64,000 nucleotides of DNA from Bifidobacterium tissieri (GTDB lineage Bacteria > Actinomycetota > Actinomycetes > Actinomycetales > Bifidobacteriaceae), in NCBI RefSeq assembly GCF_002259645.1, contig NZ_MWWV01000003.1, forward strand, positions 288,695-352,694, in the 5' to 3' direction. The notes beneath the pieces are model-generated. The model was not told the origin of the DNA, made no database searches, and saw only the letters and a program-made list of their open reading frames with translations. Positions 29,165 through 37,532 of this stretch are shown one piece after another. Positions within the stretch are counted from its first letter, which is position 1. Each line of letters begins with the position of its first letter. A program made the translations under genes and the position numbers.

Positions 29165-29776
29165 ATGAAGTTCCAAATTCAAAAGAAAGTTTATCGAAAG
29201 CTTTTGTTGTTTATCGGTGCTTTGGTTGCTGTGTTGATAGTTTTCTCTATGGTGACTTCTCCAGAGACTTGGGCTGCCGAGACTAATGAAGGCAATGTTG
29301 AGATGATTGAAAAGGGAGTTATCGTTTCAAGCGAATCTTTGAATATGGCTGGTCCTGATTCTGATTTGTCTACTGCTAATACCAAGGAAGATCCTTGGTC
29401 CGAAGGAGATATTAAGTCGGATACATCTTTGCGAGTTAGGGTTGAATGGCGAAATCCAAAATATGCAAGTAAGGCGCGTACGCCATATCAATCTGACTGC
29501 AGTTCCACTGATTACAAGGTACTCACTGTATATTCCAATGTTGCATCTTCTTATGTGTGTTGGAGAGGAAGTGGAACATATCGATCTGGTTCCGATATTG
29601 ACAATGGAACTGGGGTCTCCGCTGTGTGCCCAGGCAAGCGTTATGGTCAGATTTACTATCAGGCAAAGTGGGGAGGGAATTGGTTCTGGAGCACCTATCG
29701 TGGCGGTTATGCAAGTAATGCTACTTGCTTTTACTTTGGAAGTATGGTGCGCTACCGTGCCATCAAGCTTGCATAG
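29165..29776 (+). CDS. Secreted Trp/Tyr/Cys-rich protein, possibly beta/gamma-crystallin-like
   Basis: A 203-residue exported protein. The N-terminus is a Sec signal (YRKLLLFIGALVAVLIVFSM) with a cleavage site near TWAAE. An acidic linker follows, then a C-terminal domain of about 90 residues rich in Tyr, Trp, Gly and Cys (SDCSSTDYKVLTVYSN, SSYVCWRGSGTYRSG, YYQAKWGGNWFWSTYRGG). Its DC-x-x-x-Y-L-x-x-Y-x-N and C-[FW] spacing resembles Streptomyces antifungal AFP1 of the beta/gamma-crystallin fold; this is by eye only. ATG at 29165 follows GAAAGGG; GTG at 29147 is less well placed. The dyad at 29079 lies upstream. It could be a secreted toxin or a matrix protein. Confidence 0.75.
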   Translation: MKFQIQKKVYRKLLLFIGALVAVLIVFSMVTSPETWAAETNEGNVEMIEKGVIVSSESLNMAGPDSDLSTANTKEDPWSEGDIKSDTSLRVRVEWRNPKYASKARTPYQSDCSSTDYKVLTVYSNVASSYVCWRGSGTYRSGSDIDNGTGVSAVCPGKRYGQIYYQAKWGGNWFWSTYRGGYASNATCFYFGSMVRYRAIKLA

Positions 29777-29889
29777 CATATCTTTAATGTGACATGTTAT
29801 AAAAATGATAATATTCTTTGACATGTAGAGATACCGAGTTGCTTTGTTGTATTGCTAATGTGGCTATGCGTCAGTGAAAGGGGTCGATG

Positions 29890-30873
29890 ATGCCTCAGTC
29901 GGAGCATTTTCCATGTTCTCCACGTAATAAGAAACAATCCCGACCAGTGCGGGTATGGGTGATCATGCTTGTGGTTGCGGTTCTTGTACTTGTTGGAGGT
30001 ATCTCCGGATGGAGGTTGGTGGCGCAACGACACTCGACAGTGGAACAAATATCCACCAACGTCTCGACGGATAAAATGCCTTCGGATGCCGATGGTTCCT
30101 CTCCAAATTCTTTGGCCGACAATGGCAGCAAGCCGAAACTTGACAATCAGCAGTTCTCTGCCCTTGTCAAGAAACAGACGACGGCTCATCCCAAAGGGCA
30201 GGTGGGAGTTTCGGTAATGCTGCTGGGCACCATGGGGCAACTGGACACGAATCATATCTATGGGGATACCAATGCTGAATATGCGATGAGAGCGTACGGA
30301 TTGTATATCCCCGTGTATCTTATGGCTCATAACATCGGTTGTGTACAGACTCCGGCAAAGGGATCTCCCCTGGATGATTGCTGGGGTGACGAGGAGTCCC
30401 AACGGCTGACCGACGATATGATGCGCAATATGGATCCAGTCGCCGGCAATGCGGCGATCGACCGCATGGGTGGCATCGCCAAGGTGAACGATTGGATGAT
30501 CACCATGTACGGAGACAAGAATTCGTTCATGAGCAAACTGACCTCTCCGGAGGAATCAGTGCGGCAGATATCAAACCATACGTGGTCATCCAATGCCGTG
30601 ATCATGCTACAGTCCGTGGATGAACGGGCAGGTGCGGATCTGATGAATGCTGATCTAACAGGACTTGGTGTGCGCATTCCTGATGGCATGATCGTACATG
30701 CACAGTACGGTAAGGCAGATGGTTCCTATAATGTGTACGCTATTGTAGAGGATTCCACGTATCGTGCCGCGGTAAGTGTAATGACCGAATCAATCGGGGA
30801 TGATGATGCATCCGAATTGATCACGGAAACACTCGCCGAATTGCACCGGCAGCTTGGCGCACTACACGAGTAG
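29890..30873 (+). CDS. Membrane-anchored beta-lactamase-fold protein without catalytic motifs
   Basis: A 327-residue protein with one N-terminal anchor (VWVIMLVVAVLVLVGGISGW, about residues 24-44) and an extracellular domain. Segments such as GNAAIDRMGGIAKVNDWM and DGMIVHAQYGKADGSYNVY align in style with class A beta-lactamase/PBP-like serine hydrolases. The SxxK position appears as AYGLYIPVYLMA, and the KTG position as AQYG, so the enzyme is probably inactive and may bind peptidoglycan. ATG at 29890 is 6 bases from AAAGGGG; ATG 29887 is adjacent. The deacetylase gene follows after 9 bases. Confidence 0.6.
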   Translation: MPQSEHFPCSPRNKKQSRPVRVWVIMLVVAVLVLVGGISGWRLVAQRHSTVEQISTNVSTDKMPSDADGSSPNSLADNGSKPKLDNQQFSALVKKQTTAHPKGQVGVSVMLLGTMGQLDTNHIYGDTNAEYAMRAYGLYIPVYLMAHNIGCVQTPAKGSPLDDCWGDEESQRLTDDMMRNMDPVAGNAAIDRMGGIAKVNDWMITMYGDKNSFMSKLTSPEESVRQISNHTWSSNAVIMLQSVDERAGADLMNADLTGLGVRIPDGMIVHAQYGKADGSYNVYAIVEDSTYRAAVSVMTESIGDDDASELITETLAELHRQLGALHE

Positions 30874-30882
30874 GGTGGAATC

Positions 30883-32409
30883 ATGACTCAACAGCAGGAC
30901 AAGGACGTCACCGGTTCTTCGGCCAACGACTCCGATGCCAATGCCGCCAACGCAGGTTTCAATGAGACGGACGGCGTTGACGCGTTCGCAAGTCAGTGGG
31001 GGAGCGAACCCGACGCCACTTCGGAATACATCGAATCCGGGGACGCGACTGTAGCCATACCGCAATCCCATCGTCCCAAACCGCTGCTTATCGCGTTCCT
31101 CGCCGTATTCGTCATACTGGCGCTGGTCGCGGGTATGACGATCGCGCGCAATATCTCCTTGTCCCGAGCGCAGGCACACGCCGACGCACTGCAATCCTGC
31201 CAGAACGCGCAAACGAAATACGTCACCACGGTCACCACCTACACCGCCACCATGAAGGCCGCGCGTGAACTCGGCAAGACGTCGCCGGACGATGTCGCCA
31301 ACACCAAACTGCTCGACACACTCAACGAGCTTGCCGGCACCAACGACAGTGCCGTCATCGGTCTTGATCTCAACACGCTCAACGAAAGCGAATGCTCCGG
31401 CAACGCCAGTACGGATGATCTCGATGCGCTCTCCGGATCGTTCGGGGACGCCATCGTGCCGATGTTCAAACGCACCGGTGAAGTGCAGTATGCAGCCGAT
31501 AACGTGAAGGCCAGCATCGAGGATCAGAAGACCATCAACGTGCGGTCTCGACTGTCGTATCTCGTGTCCACCGCACAGACGGTGCTTGACGTGTCCGCCG
31601 GCAAGGTCGACGAATCGCTGCGCACTGCGCTGTCCGACGCGATCGACGCGGCAACGGCATTGCAGAAGACCAATAATCTGACCGCAGAATCGACCAAGGG
31701 CGTGATGAGCGATCTGCAGTCCGCCGTCGACGCCGTAAGGAACGCCATGCCGCTTGACTGCCGACTCAGCAAATGCGTGGCGCTCACCTTCGACGACGGG
31801 CCGGACAAGACGAACACGCCCAAGGTGCTCGACGCGCTCCGACAGTCCGGAGTGCCCGCCACGTTCTTTGTGCAAGGGCAGAACATCTCCGGCAGCAACG
31901 TCGATCTGCTCAGGCGTGAGGCCGCGGAAGGCCATGAGATCGGGAGCATGTCATGGTCGCATACGCAGCTGCACGCGCTGTCCGCCGGCGACTTGAAGAC
32001 CAGTCTCGACAAGACCGCCAACGCGATCGAAAACGCCACCGGGAGCCGTCCGACGTTACTGCGTGCGCCCGACGGCGCATGGAGTGATACCGTGCTCAGT
32101 CGGGCCAAGACCGACGGATTGAGCCTGGTCCTGTGGAACATCGATTCCTTGGATTGGAAGAGCCGCGACGCCGACGCCATCGTGAAACAAGTGGTGAGTA
32201 CGACGTTGAGCGGGTCGATCATCGATCTGCACGACACCTACGGCAGCACCGCCGCGGCCATACCACAGATCGTGAAACAGCTGCAGGATCAGGGATACCA
32301 TTTCGTGACCGTGAGCAAGCTGCTTGAAGGCGGTGCCAAGCCCGGCGAGATCTACTATTCCGCCGGGGATTCCAGCGCCTACACGATGGGCGTGCTGGCC
32401 GACCGCTGA
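30883..32409 (+). CDS. Membrane-anchored polysaccharide deacetylase (NodB domain)
   Basis: A 508-residue protein. Residues 1-63 are cytosolic and acidic, 64-92 form a membrane helix (LLIAFLAVFVILALVAG), about 95-295 are helical, and about 303-490 are the NodB carbohydrate esterase 4 domain. Its motifs are TFDDGPD (catalytic Asp and metal Asp), SHTQLH (metal His pair), LRAPDGAW, WNIDSLDWKS and IIDLHDTYG. It probably removes acetyl groups from peptidoglycan or another wall glycan outside the membrane. It forms an operon with the preceding gene. Confidence 0.9.
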   Translation: MTQQQDKDVTGSSANDSDANAANAGFNETDGVDAFASQWGSEPDATSEYIESGDATVAIPQSHRPKPLLIAFLAVFVILALVAGMTIARNISLSRAQAHADALQSCQNAQTKYVTTVTTYTATMKAARELGKTSPDDVANTKLLDTLNELAGTNDSAVIGLDLNTLNESECSGNASTDDLDALSGSFGDAIVPMFKRTGEVQYAADNVKASIEDQKTINVRSRLSYLVSTAQTVLDVSAGKVDESLRTALSDAIDAATALQKTNNLTAESTKGVMSDLQSAVDAVRNAMPLDCRLSKCVALTFDDGPDKTNTPKVLDALRQSGVPATFFVQGQNISGSNVDLLRREAAEGHEIGSMSWSHTQLHALSAGDLKTSLDKTANAIENATGSRPTLLRAPDGAWSDTVLSRAKTDGLSLVLWNIDSLDWKSRDADAIVKQVVSTTLSGSIIDLHDTYGSTAAAIPQIVKQLQDQGYHFVTVSKLLEGGAKPGEIYYSAGDSSAYTMGVLADR

Positions 32410-32417
32410 CTCGCTGA

Positions 32418-34370
32418 CTACCGCAGTTGCGAGATCCGCGTGATCAGCGTTCTCGCTGTATTGATGCTGCGCTCGTATCGTGCGGCGACCACCACCAGCA
32501 GAATGCCGCCGGCCGCCAGCCACACCCACCAGAATGCCATCGAGAACATGACGATCCACGTCCAAAGCTGCACCATCACATGGATGATCAGCGTGATGGA
32601 GCCGGCGATGACCGGTGCCTGCCAGCCGAGCAATGCGCCGGCGATCACTAACGCCAGAGCGATCAGCAACAGCAATACCGCGCGGATGATCATTGCACGA
32701 TCGGGACTCGACGACTGCTGCCCAATGGACCACATCACGCCGTACCGGGTGTGCCACTCTCCGCGGTCGTTGCGGGACACGAGCAGCATCGGCACCAGCA
32801 GCATCACCAGACCGGGCCAGAGTGCGGGCCAGCTGCGCAACGTCGGCCGTTTCATCATCCAGATGACGCCGACGGCGAGCGCAGCCACACCGAACAGCCC
32901 GGTGATCAGATCCGGCGGCAATGGGCGATAATCGTTGACAAGGGAGAGCCCCGCCATACCGATGCCCATGATCATCGTGACGATGGTGAGCACCCAACGG
33001 GTCGCGTCGCGGAGCGCACGCTGATGATTCGGGGTTGGGGTGGTGGACGGTACGACGGTCGTTGGTGCTGTCGTGTTCGCAGTAGCTGTTGGCGCGGCGA
33101 TTCGTATCCACAACAGCGTGGCGAAGGCCATTGGAATCAGATACGCAAGCAGGGACGTGATGGCTGCGTACCGGACGTGGTTGGGATTGGCGAAATCACC
33201 GAATCCGATCACCATCAGCACAAAGGAGGATATTGCCGTTGCCGCCAGACGCTCCGTATCCGGCAGCGGTGCCAGTAGCGCCAGAAGGAGTACGCCCGTC
33301 ATGCAGGCGATGGTGGCGACGCTCCGTCCGGTGTGACTCAGCAGGTTCGTGTTGCCGATCAGGGCAAGGGATATGGGCAGCAACAGACATGACGTCAATG
33401 AGTAGGCGCGTATGGGCGCTGATCGATGCGCGCTCGCCAGATACAGTCCGAGGGTGATGCCGGCGAGTACGAGCAGCAGCAGTCCGGTGACCAGATCCCG
33501 CCACCGGAGGAGCGGTATCGCTCCGAGTCCGCCGGCGAGCACGCTTGCGGTGACCAGTGCGAAACATGACGCCCATGCCACGCCTTCCGCGGTGACACGC
33601 ACTTTGGGGGCGAGCATATATGAGACGGCCAGTCCGATGAGTCCCGTGACGGCGATGCATGCCGTACGCGCCCCGTCGCCGAAGATCGGATAGGTGATGA
33701 ACGCGAATACGGAGACGGCGAGTCCGATCAGGCCGACGCCGAGCGCCAGCAGCAGGATCTGCACGGTGGAGACGTGGAACCGGCGGGTGCGTGCCGGCGG
33801 TTGCGGGGATGCGGCCGATGGAGTCGGCTGGGGATATGGGGTATAGGCCTGCGATGGATACGTGGGCTGCGGTGTGGTTTGGGATATTGGCTGTGGGGGT
33901 GCCGGTTGTGGATATGCCGGTTGTGGATATGCCTGGCTGGGCGGTACGGATTGCGATGTTGCCGGATACTGCGAATACGGTGGTGCCGGTTGTTGGGGTT
34001 GTTGGGATGGTGGTTGTGATTGTGGCGCTGGCTGCGGTTGACCGGCTGACGGTCGTGACACCGCCGTTGTCGTCGATGCGCGGATCTCGGTGATGAGCCG
34101 CGCCCGTTCGTCGAGCAGGTCGGCGGCCGAACGACTCAGTTCCAATACCGTGACGCATCGGGGGTCATCAAGGTCCAGTCCGGTCGGTGTGAACCGTCCC
34201 CGGACCGGCGAGAAATCGTCGGGGTTCAGTGTGCCGTCGCGCAGTTGCGCGGTGCTTGCCGGCCATGCACATGGCTGCTGAGTGGTCGGTGACGAGGATT
34301 GTGGTGTCGGAGATGTCGGCGGTGACTGCGGAACGTTGGTGGAATCGGATTCGTGGACTGGGTCGGGCAT
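32418..34370 (-). CDS. Polytopic membrane protein with Pro/Gln-rich N-terminus
   Basis: I do not recognise a named family. The 650-residue protein has a cytosolic N-terminal region (about 1-190) with a Pro/Gln/Ser/Tyr-rich stretch, then from about 195 a long series of 13 or more hydrophobic helices (VQILLLALGVGLIGLAVSVF, LIGLAVSYMLAP and others). It resembles large actinobacterial permease-like proteins of the SCO7460/DUF2157 kind only in general shape. ATG at 34370 is chosen because AAGGAGG lies 5 bases upstream; an open frame continues to 34472. It converges with the deacetylase gene, 8 bases apart. Confidence 0.8.
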   Translation of the reverse strand: MPDPVHESDSTNVPQSPPTSPTPQSSSPTTQQPCAWPASTAQLRDGTLNPDDFSPVRGRFTPTGLDLDDPRCVTVLELSRSAADLLDERARLITEIRASTTTAVSRPSAGQPQPAPQSQPPSQQPQQPAPPYSQYPATSQSVPPSQAYPQPAYPQPAPPQPISQTTPQPTYPSQAYTPYPQPTPSAASPQPPARTRRFHVSTVQILLLALGVGLIGLAVSVFAFITYPIFGDGARTACIAVTGLIGLAVSYMLAPKVRVTAEGVAWASCFALVTASVLAGGLGAIPLLRWRDLVTGLLLLVLAGITLGLYLASAHRSAPIRAYSLTSCLLLPISLALIGNTNLLSHTGRSVATIACMTGVLLLALLAPLPDTERLAATAISSFVLMVIGFGDFANPNHVRYAAITSLLAYLIPMAFATLLWIRIAAPTATANTTAPTTVVPSTTPTPNHQRALRDATRWVLTIVTMIMGIGMAGLSLVNDYRPLPPDLITGLFGVAALAVGVIWMMKRPTLRSWPALWPGLVMLLVPMLLVSRNDRGEWHTRYGVMWSIGQQSSSPDRAMIIRAVLLLLIALALVIAGALLGWQAPVIAGSITLIIHVMVQLWTWIVMFSMAFWWVWLAAGGILLVVVAARYERSINTARTLITRISQLR

Positions 34371-34516
34371 GGGTGCCTCCTTCGTCCATTCCATTGTGTC
34401 CATAACAGGACCGTCATGGCAAGATTGACGTCGATATTCGTGAACGATGATGTTGCACGGTGATCTGTGCAATGACGTGTGAAATGATGTCCGTGAAACC
34501 GAATACCTTGGAACAC

Positions 34517-36334
34517 ATGACTTCCAACACTCTTCGTATGTCTACCATGTTCCTGCGCACTCTGCGCGAGGACCCCGCCGACGCGGACGTCGATTCCGCA
34601 AAACTGCTGCAGCGTGCCGGCTACATTCGCAAGGCCGCTCCCGGCATCTGGACCTGGCTGCCGCTGGGCCTGAAGGTCCTCAACAAGATCGAGGACATCA
34701 TCCGCGAGGAGATCAACGGCATCGGTGCCCAGGAGGTGCACTTCCCCGCGCTGCTGCCGCGCGAACCGTATGAGGCCACCCACCGTTGGGAGGAGTACGG
34801 CGACAACATCTTCCGTCTGAAGGACCGTCATCAGGCCGACTATCTGCTCGCGCCGACGCACGAGGAAATGTTCACCCTGCTGGTCAAGGACATGTACTCC
34901 TCGTACAAGGATCTCCCCGTCACCCTGTACCAGATCCAGACCAAGTACCGCGACGAGTTCCGTCCGCGCGCCGGTCTGATCCGCGGTCGTGAGTTCATCA
35001 TGAAGGACGCCTACTCGTTCACCATCGACGAGGAGGGCATGCGCAAGGCCTACTACGACGAGCGTGGCGCCTACGAGCGCATCTTCCAGCGTCTTGATCT
35101 CAAGTACGTGCCCGTGTTCGCCATGTCCGGCCCGATGGGCGGCTCCGCATCCGAGGAGTTCCTGGCCCCAATGCCGATCGGCGAGGACACGTTCGCGCTC
35201 GCCCCGTCCGGCAAGGCGTGGAACGTCGAGGCGCTGCACACGCCCGAGCTGCCCGAGATCGACTGCTCCGATGTGCCGGCCGCCGAGAAGCGCGCCACCC
35301 CGGATGCCAAGACGATCGACCAGATGATCGAGCGCGGCAACGCCGACAACCCGCGTACGGATGGCCGCGAATGGCAGGCCGCCGACATCCTCAAGAACGT
35401 GGTCATCGCCGTCAAGCATGCCGAGGATGAGGATCATGACGAACCGTGGCGCGAGGTGATCGTGGTCGGCGTTCCGGGCGACCGCACAGTGGACATGAAG
35501 CGTCTTGAGGCGCAGTTCGCCCCCGCCGAGATCGAGGAGGCCACCGAGGCCGATCTCAAGAACCACCCGGAGCTGGTGCCCGGCTACATCGGACCGATGG
35601 TGCTGGGACCGCAGGCCGAGGCCGCCGGAGTCGAGAACCCGGTCCGCTACTTTGTGGACGCCCACGTGGTCAAGGGCTCCGCATGGTTCACTGGTGCCGA
35701 CGAGCATGAAGTGGACTACTACAACCTCGTGTACGGCCGTGACTTCAAGGCCGACGGCACTGTTGAGGCCGTCGAGGTCCGTCACGGCGATATGAGCCCG
35801 GACGGCTCCGGCCCGCTGAGCTTCGAGCGCGGTGTGGAGATCGGTCAGGTGTTCCAGCTGGGTCTCAAGTACTCCAAGGCGCTTGATCTCAAGGTGCTCG
35901 ACCAGAACGGCAAGACCGTCCCGGTGTGGATGGGCTGCTATGGCATCGGCGTGTCCCGCGTGCTGGCGTGCATCGCCGAAACGCATCACGATGAGCGCGG
36001 TCTGGCATGGCCGACCGTGATCGCCCCCGCCCAGGTGCATGTGGTGGCCACCGGCAAGAACGCCGAGGCGTTCGAGGCCGCCGAGAAGCTGGTCGCCGAG
36101 CTCGAGGACCGTGGCCTTGAGGTCATCTACGACGATCGCAAGAAGGTTTCCCCCGGTGTGAAGTTCAAGGATGCCGAGCTCATCGGCGTTCCCGTGATCG
36201 CCGTGGCCGGTCGTGACACCGTGAACAACGGCACGATCGAAGTGCGTGACCGCAACGGTGAGAACACAGTCGCCGTGCCCGCCGCCGAGGCCGCCGACAC
36301 CATCGCCGATCGCGTCAAGGCGCTACTCGGCTGA
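34517..36334 (+). CDS. proS: Prolyl-tRNA synthetase
   Basis: ProRS charges tRNA-Pro. It is the bacterial class II form of 605 residues with the editing insertion. Motif 1 includes AAPGIWTWLPLGLKVL; motif 2 is TKYRDEFRPRAGLIRGREF; the INS (YbaK-like) deacylase domain occupies about 230-400; motif 3 is GCYGIGVSRVLACIAE; and the anticodon domain follows. I use ATG 34517; ATG 34538 (MSTMFLRTLRED) is also possible, and the upstream frame to 34460 is unlikely. Its own terminator follows. Confidence 0.96.
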   Translation: MTSNTLRMSTMFLRTLREDPADADVDSAKLLQRAGYIRKAAPGIWTWLPLGLKVLNKIEDIIREEINGIGAQEVHFPALLPREPYEATHRWEEYGDNIFRLKDRHQADYLLAPTHEEMFTLLVKDMYSSYKDLPVTLYQIQTKYRDEFRPRAGLIRGREFIMKDAYSFTIDEEGMRKAYYDERGAYERIFQRLDLKYVPVFAMSGPMGGSASEEFLAPMPIGEDTFALAPSGKAWNVEALHTPELPEIDCSDVPAAEKRATPDAKTIDQMIERGNADNPRTDGREWQAADILKNVVIAVKHAEDEDHDEPWREVIVVGVPGDRTVDMKRLEAQFAPAEIEEATEADLKNHPELVPGYIGPMVLGPQAEAAGVENPVRYFVDAHVVKGSAWFTGADEHEVDYYNLVYGRDFKADGTVEAVEVRHGDMSPDGSGPLSFERGVEIGQVFQLGLKYSKALDLKVLDQNGKTVPVWMGCYGIGVSRVLACIAETHHDERGLAWPTVIAPAQVHVVATGKNAEAFEAAEKLVAELEDRGLEVIYDDRKKVSPGVKFKDAELIGVPVIAVAGRDTVNNGTIEVRDRNGENTVAVPAAEAADTIADRVKALLG

Positions 36335-36350
36335 AACGACTGTCCATGAT

Positions 36351-36394
36351 AAGGGGCCGACCGCAGTTCAACATGCGGTCGGCCCCTTTTCTTC
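36351..36394 (+). terminator. Rho-independent terminator after proS
   Basis: AAGGGGCCGACCGCA (36351-36365) pairs perfectly over 15 bp with 36374-36388, with an 8-nt loop and a T-rich tail. It also ends the convergent ssb transcript in reverse. Confidence 0.93.
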
Positions 36395-36436
36395 TCTGGG
36401 TCGGGTACGTCGTCGGATTTCGTTGCCCGGTGCCGG

Positions 36437-37150
36437 TTACGCCGTTATTGGTTCCGGCCCGGGAACGGCATCGATCTGAAGTCCTGATTGCGGTTGGGGC
36501 TGGGTTTGTGGTTGTGATTGTGGTTGCGGCTGGGGCTGTGACTGGGGTGGATAGGACTGTCCTCCGCTTTGCCCTTCACTCTGGTTCGGCCATCCCCCAT
36601 TGCCTTCGAATCCGTTGAATTCCTCGTTGCCGTCGCCCATGGTCTGATTGTTGTACGGATTGACGCCGATCCTGCCGCCACCGTTGCCGGCATTGGGCGA
36701 TCCGTTCGGTGCGATGGCACCATCGGGTCCGTTGCCCTCACTGTTACGAGGATTCGGCCATCCGCCATCTCCTGACTGATAGCCGCCGTTGCCGGGATTC
36801 CTGACGAACATCGATCGTCCCTTGGTCAGATCGTGACCCGCCGTGGATGCTTCAATGACGAGATTGGTGCGTGTCATGCCGTCGCGCTCCCATTCCTCCG
36901 TGGCCAGTGTTCCCGATACGATCACCGCATCCCCTTTGTGCAGTGATTGCATCACGTTCAATGCCAGCGTCCGGAATGCCTTGACGGTGATCCACGTCGT
37001 GGTGGTCTCCTGCCATGCGTTGGTTCTCCGATTCCAAAACGAACGGGTGGATGCCAGACGAAAGGAGCACGCCGGTGTGCCTCCTTCGGGACCGAATCGG
37101 GTCGGATCCGCGCCCACGTTACCGGTGATGATGATCTGTGACTGTGCCAT
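36437..37150 (-). CDS. ssb: Single-stranded DNA-binding protein (second paralogue)
   Basis: SSB coats single-stranded DNA in replication, repair and recombination. The OB fold takes residues 1-115 (MAQSQIIITGNVGADPTRFG, later TTTTWITVKAFRTLALNV). The rest is a Gly/Asn- and Gln/Pro-rich linker with QP repeats. The C-terminus reads DAVPGPEPITA, not the usual acidic DDDIPF tip that recruits partner proteins. This is probably the accessory SSB, as the house-keeping gene normally lies with rpsF and rpsR. ATG at 37150 follows GAAAGGG; the frame extends further upstream. Confidence 0.88.
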   Translation of the reverse strand: MAQSQIIITGNVGADPTRFGPEGGTPACSFRLASTRSFWNRRTNAWQETTTTWITVKAFRTLALNVMQSLHKGDAVIVSGTLATEEWERDGMTRTNLVIEASTAGHDLTKGRSMFVRNPGNGGYQSGDGGWPNPRNSEGNGPDGAIAPNGSPNAGNGGGRIGVNPYNNQTMGDGNEEFNGFEGNGGWPNQSEGQSGGQSYPPQSQPQPQPQSQPQTQPQPQSGLQIDAVPGPEPITA

Positions 37151-37418
37151 GGCTGATGCCCTTTCTCGTGTCTGCATCGACTTCGATGCCCGTTGGCCCG
37201 TCACCGCAGCGGAGCAGGATCCATGGGCGTGAGTAGGCATGTGCCTGATTTGGGAAGGAGGATCGCCCATGATTCCGATCACAACAGCAACGGTGATATC
37301 TACTGTGCATCACGCTGTCGCAACAGGGAAAGCCGTACGGGGAATGTGCGTCAATGTGCCCCACCATCACGCGTAATGTGGATAACTTCCGTCACGATCG
37401 GCTCGGTCAGTCCGATAT

Positions 37419-37478
37419 GAACGCCGAACGGGACGTAACCGGGAACCGTCGGTTCCGGTTACGTCCCGTTCGGCGTTC
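37419..37478. terminator. Long hairpin beyond the M13 peptidase gene
   Basis: A 28-bp stem with one bulged G: the arm at 37419-37447 (GAACGCCGAACGGGACGTAA and on) pairs with 37451-37478 around a 3-nt loop. It lies 55 bases past the stop of the minus-strand peptidase gene and about 270 bases before ssb, and probably ends the peptidase transcript. The tail has no T-run. Confidence 0.6.
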
Positions 37479-37532
37479 TAGTCCGTTCGTCTCAGCCCGT
37501 TCGTCCTAGGAAGGGGCTGAGACTGTCCGCTG

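Noticed and set aside
29165..29776. Lactococcin 972-type bacteriocin
   Set aside because: The protein is too long, the C-terminal domain does not follow the lactococcin 972 pattern, and no accompanying immunity/ABC transporter genes are present.
24561..29889. Prophage remnant explaining the AT-rich island
   Set aside because: No integrase, portal, capsid, tail or holin genes are visible; the DUF1906 protein alone is not evidence of phage, and the flanks show no obvious attachment repeats.
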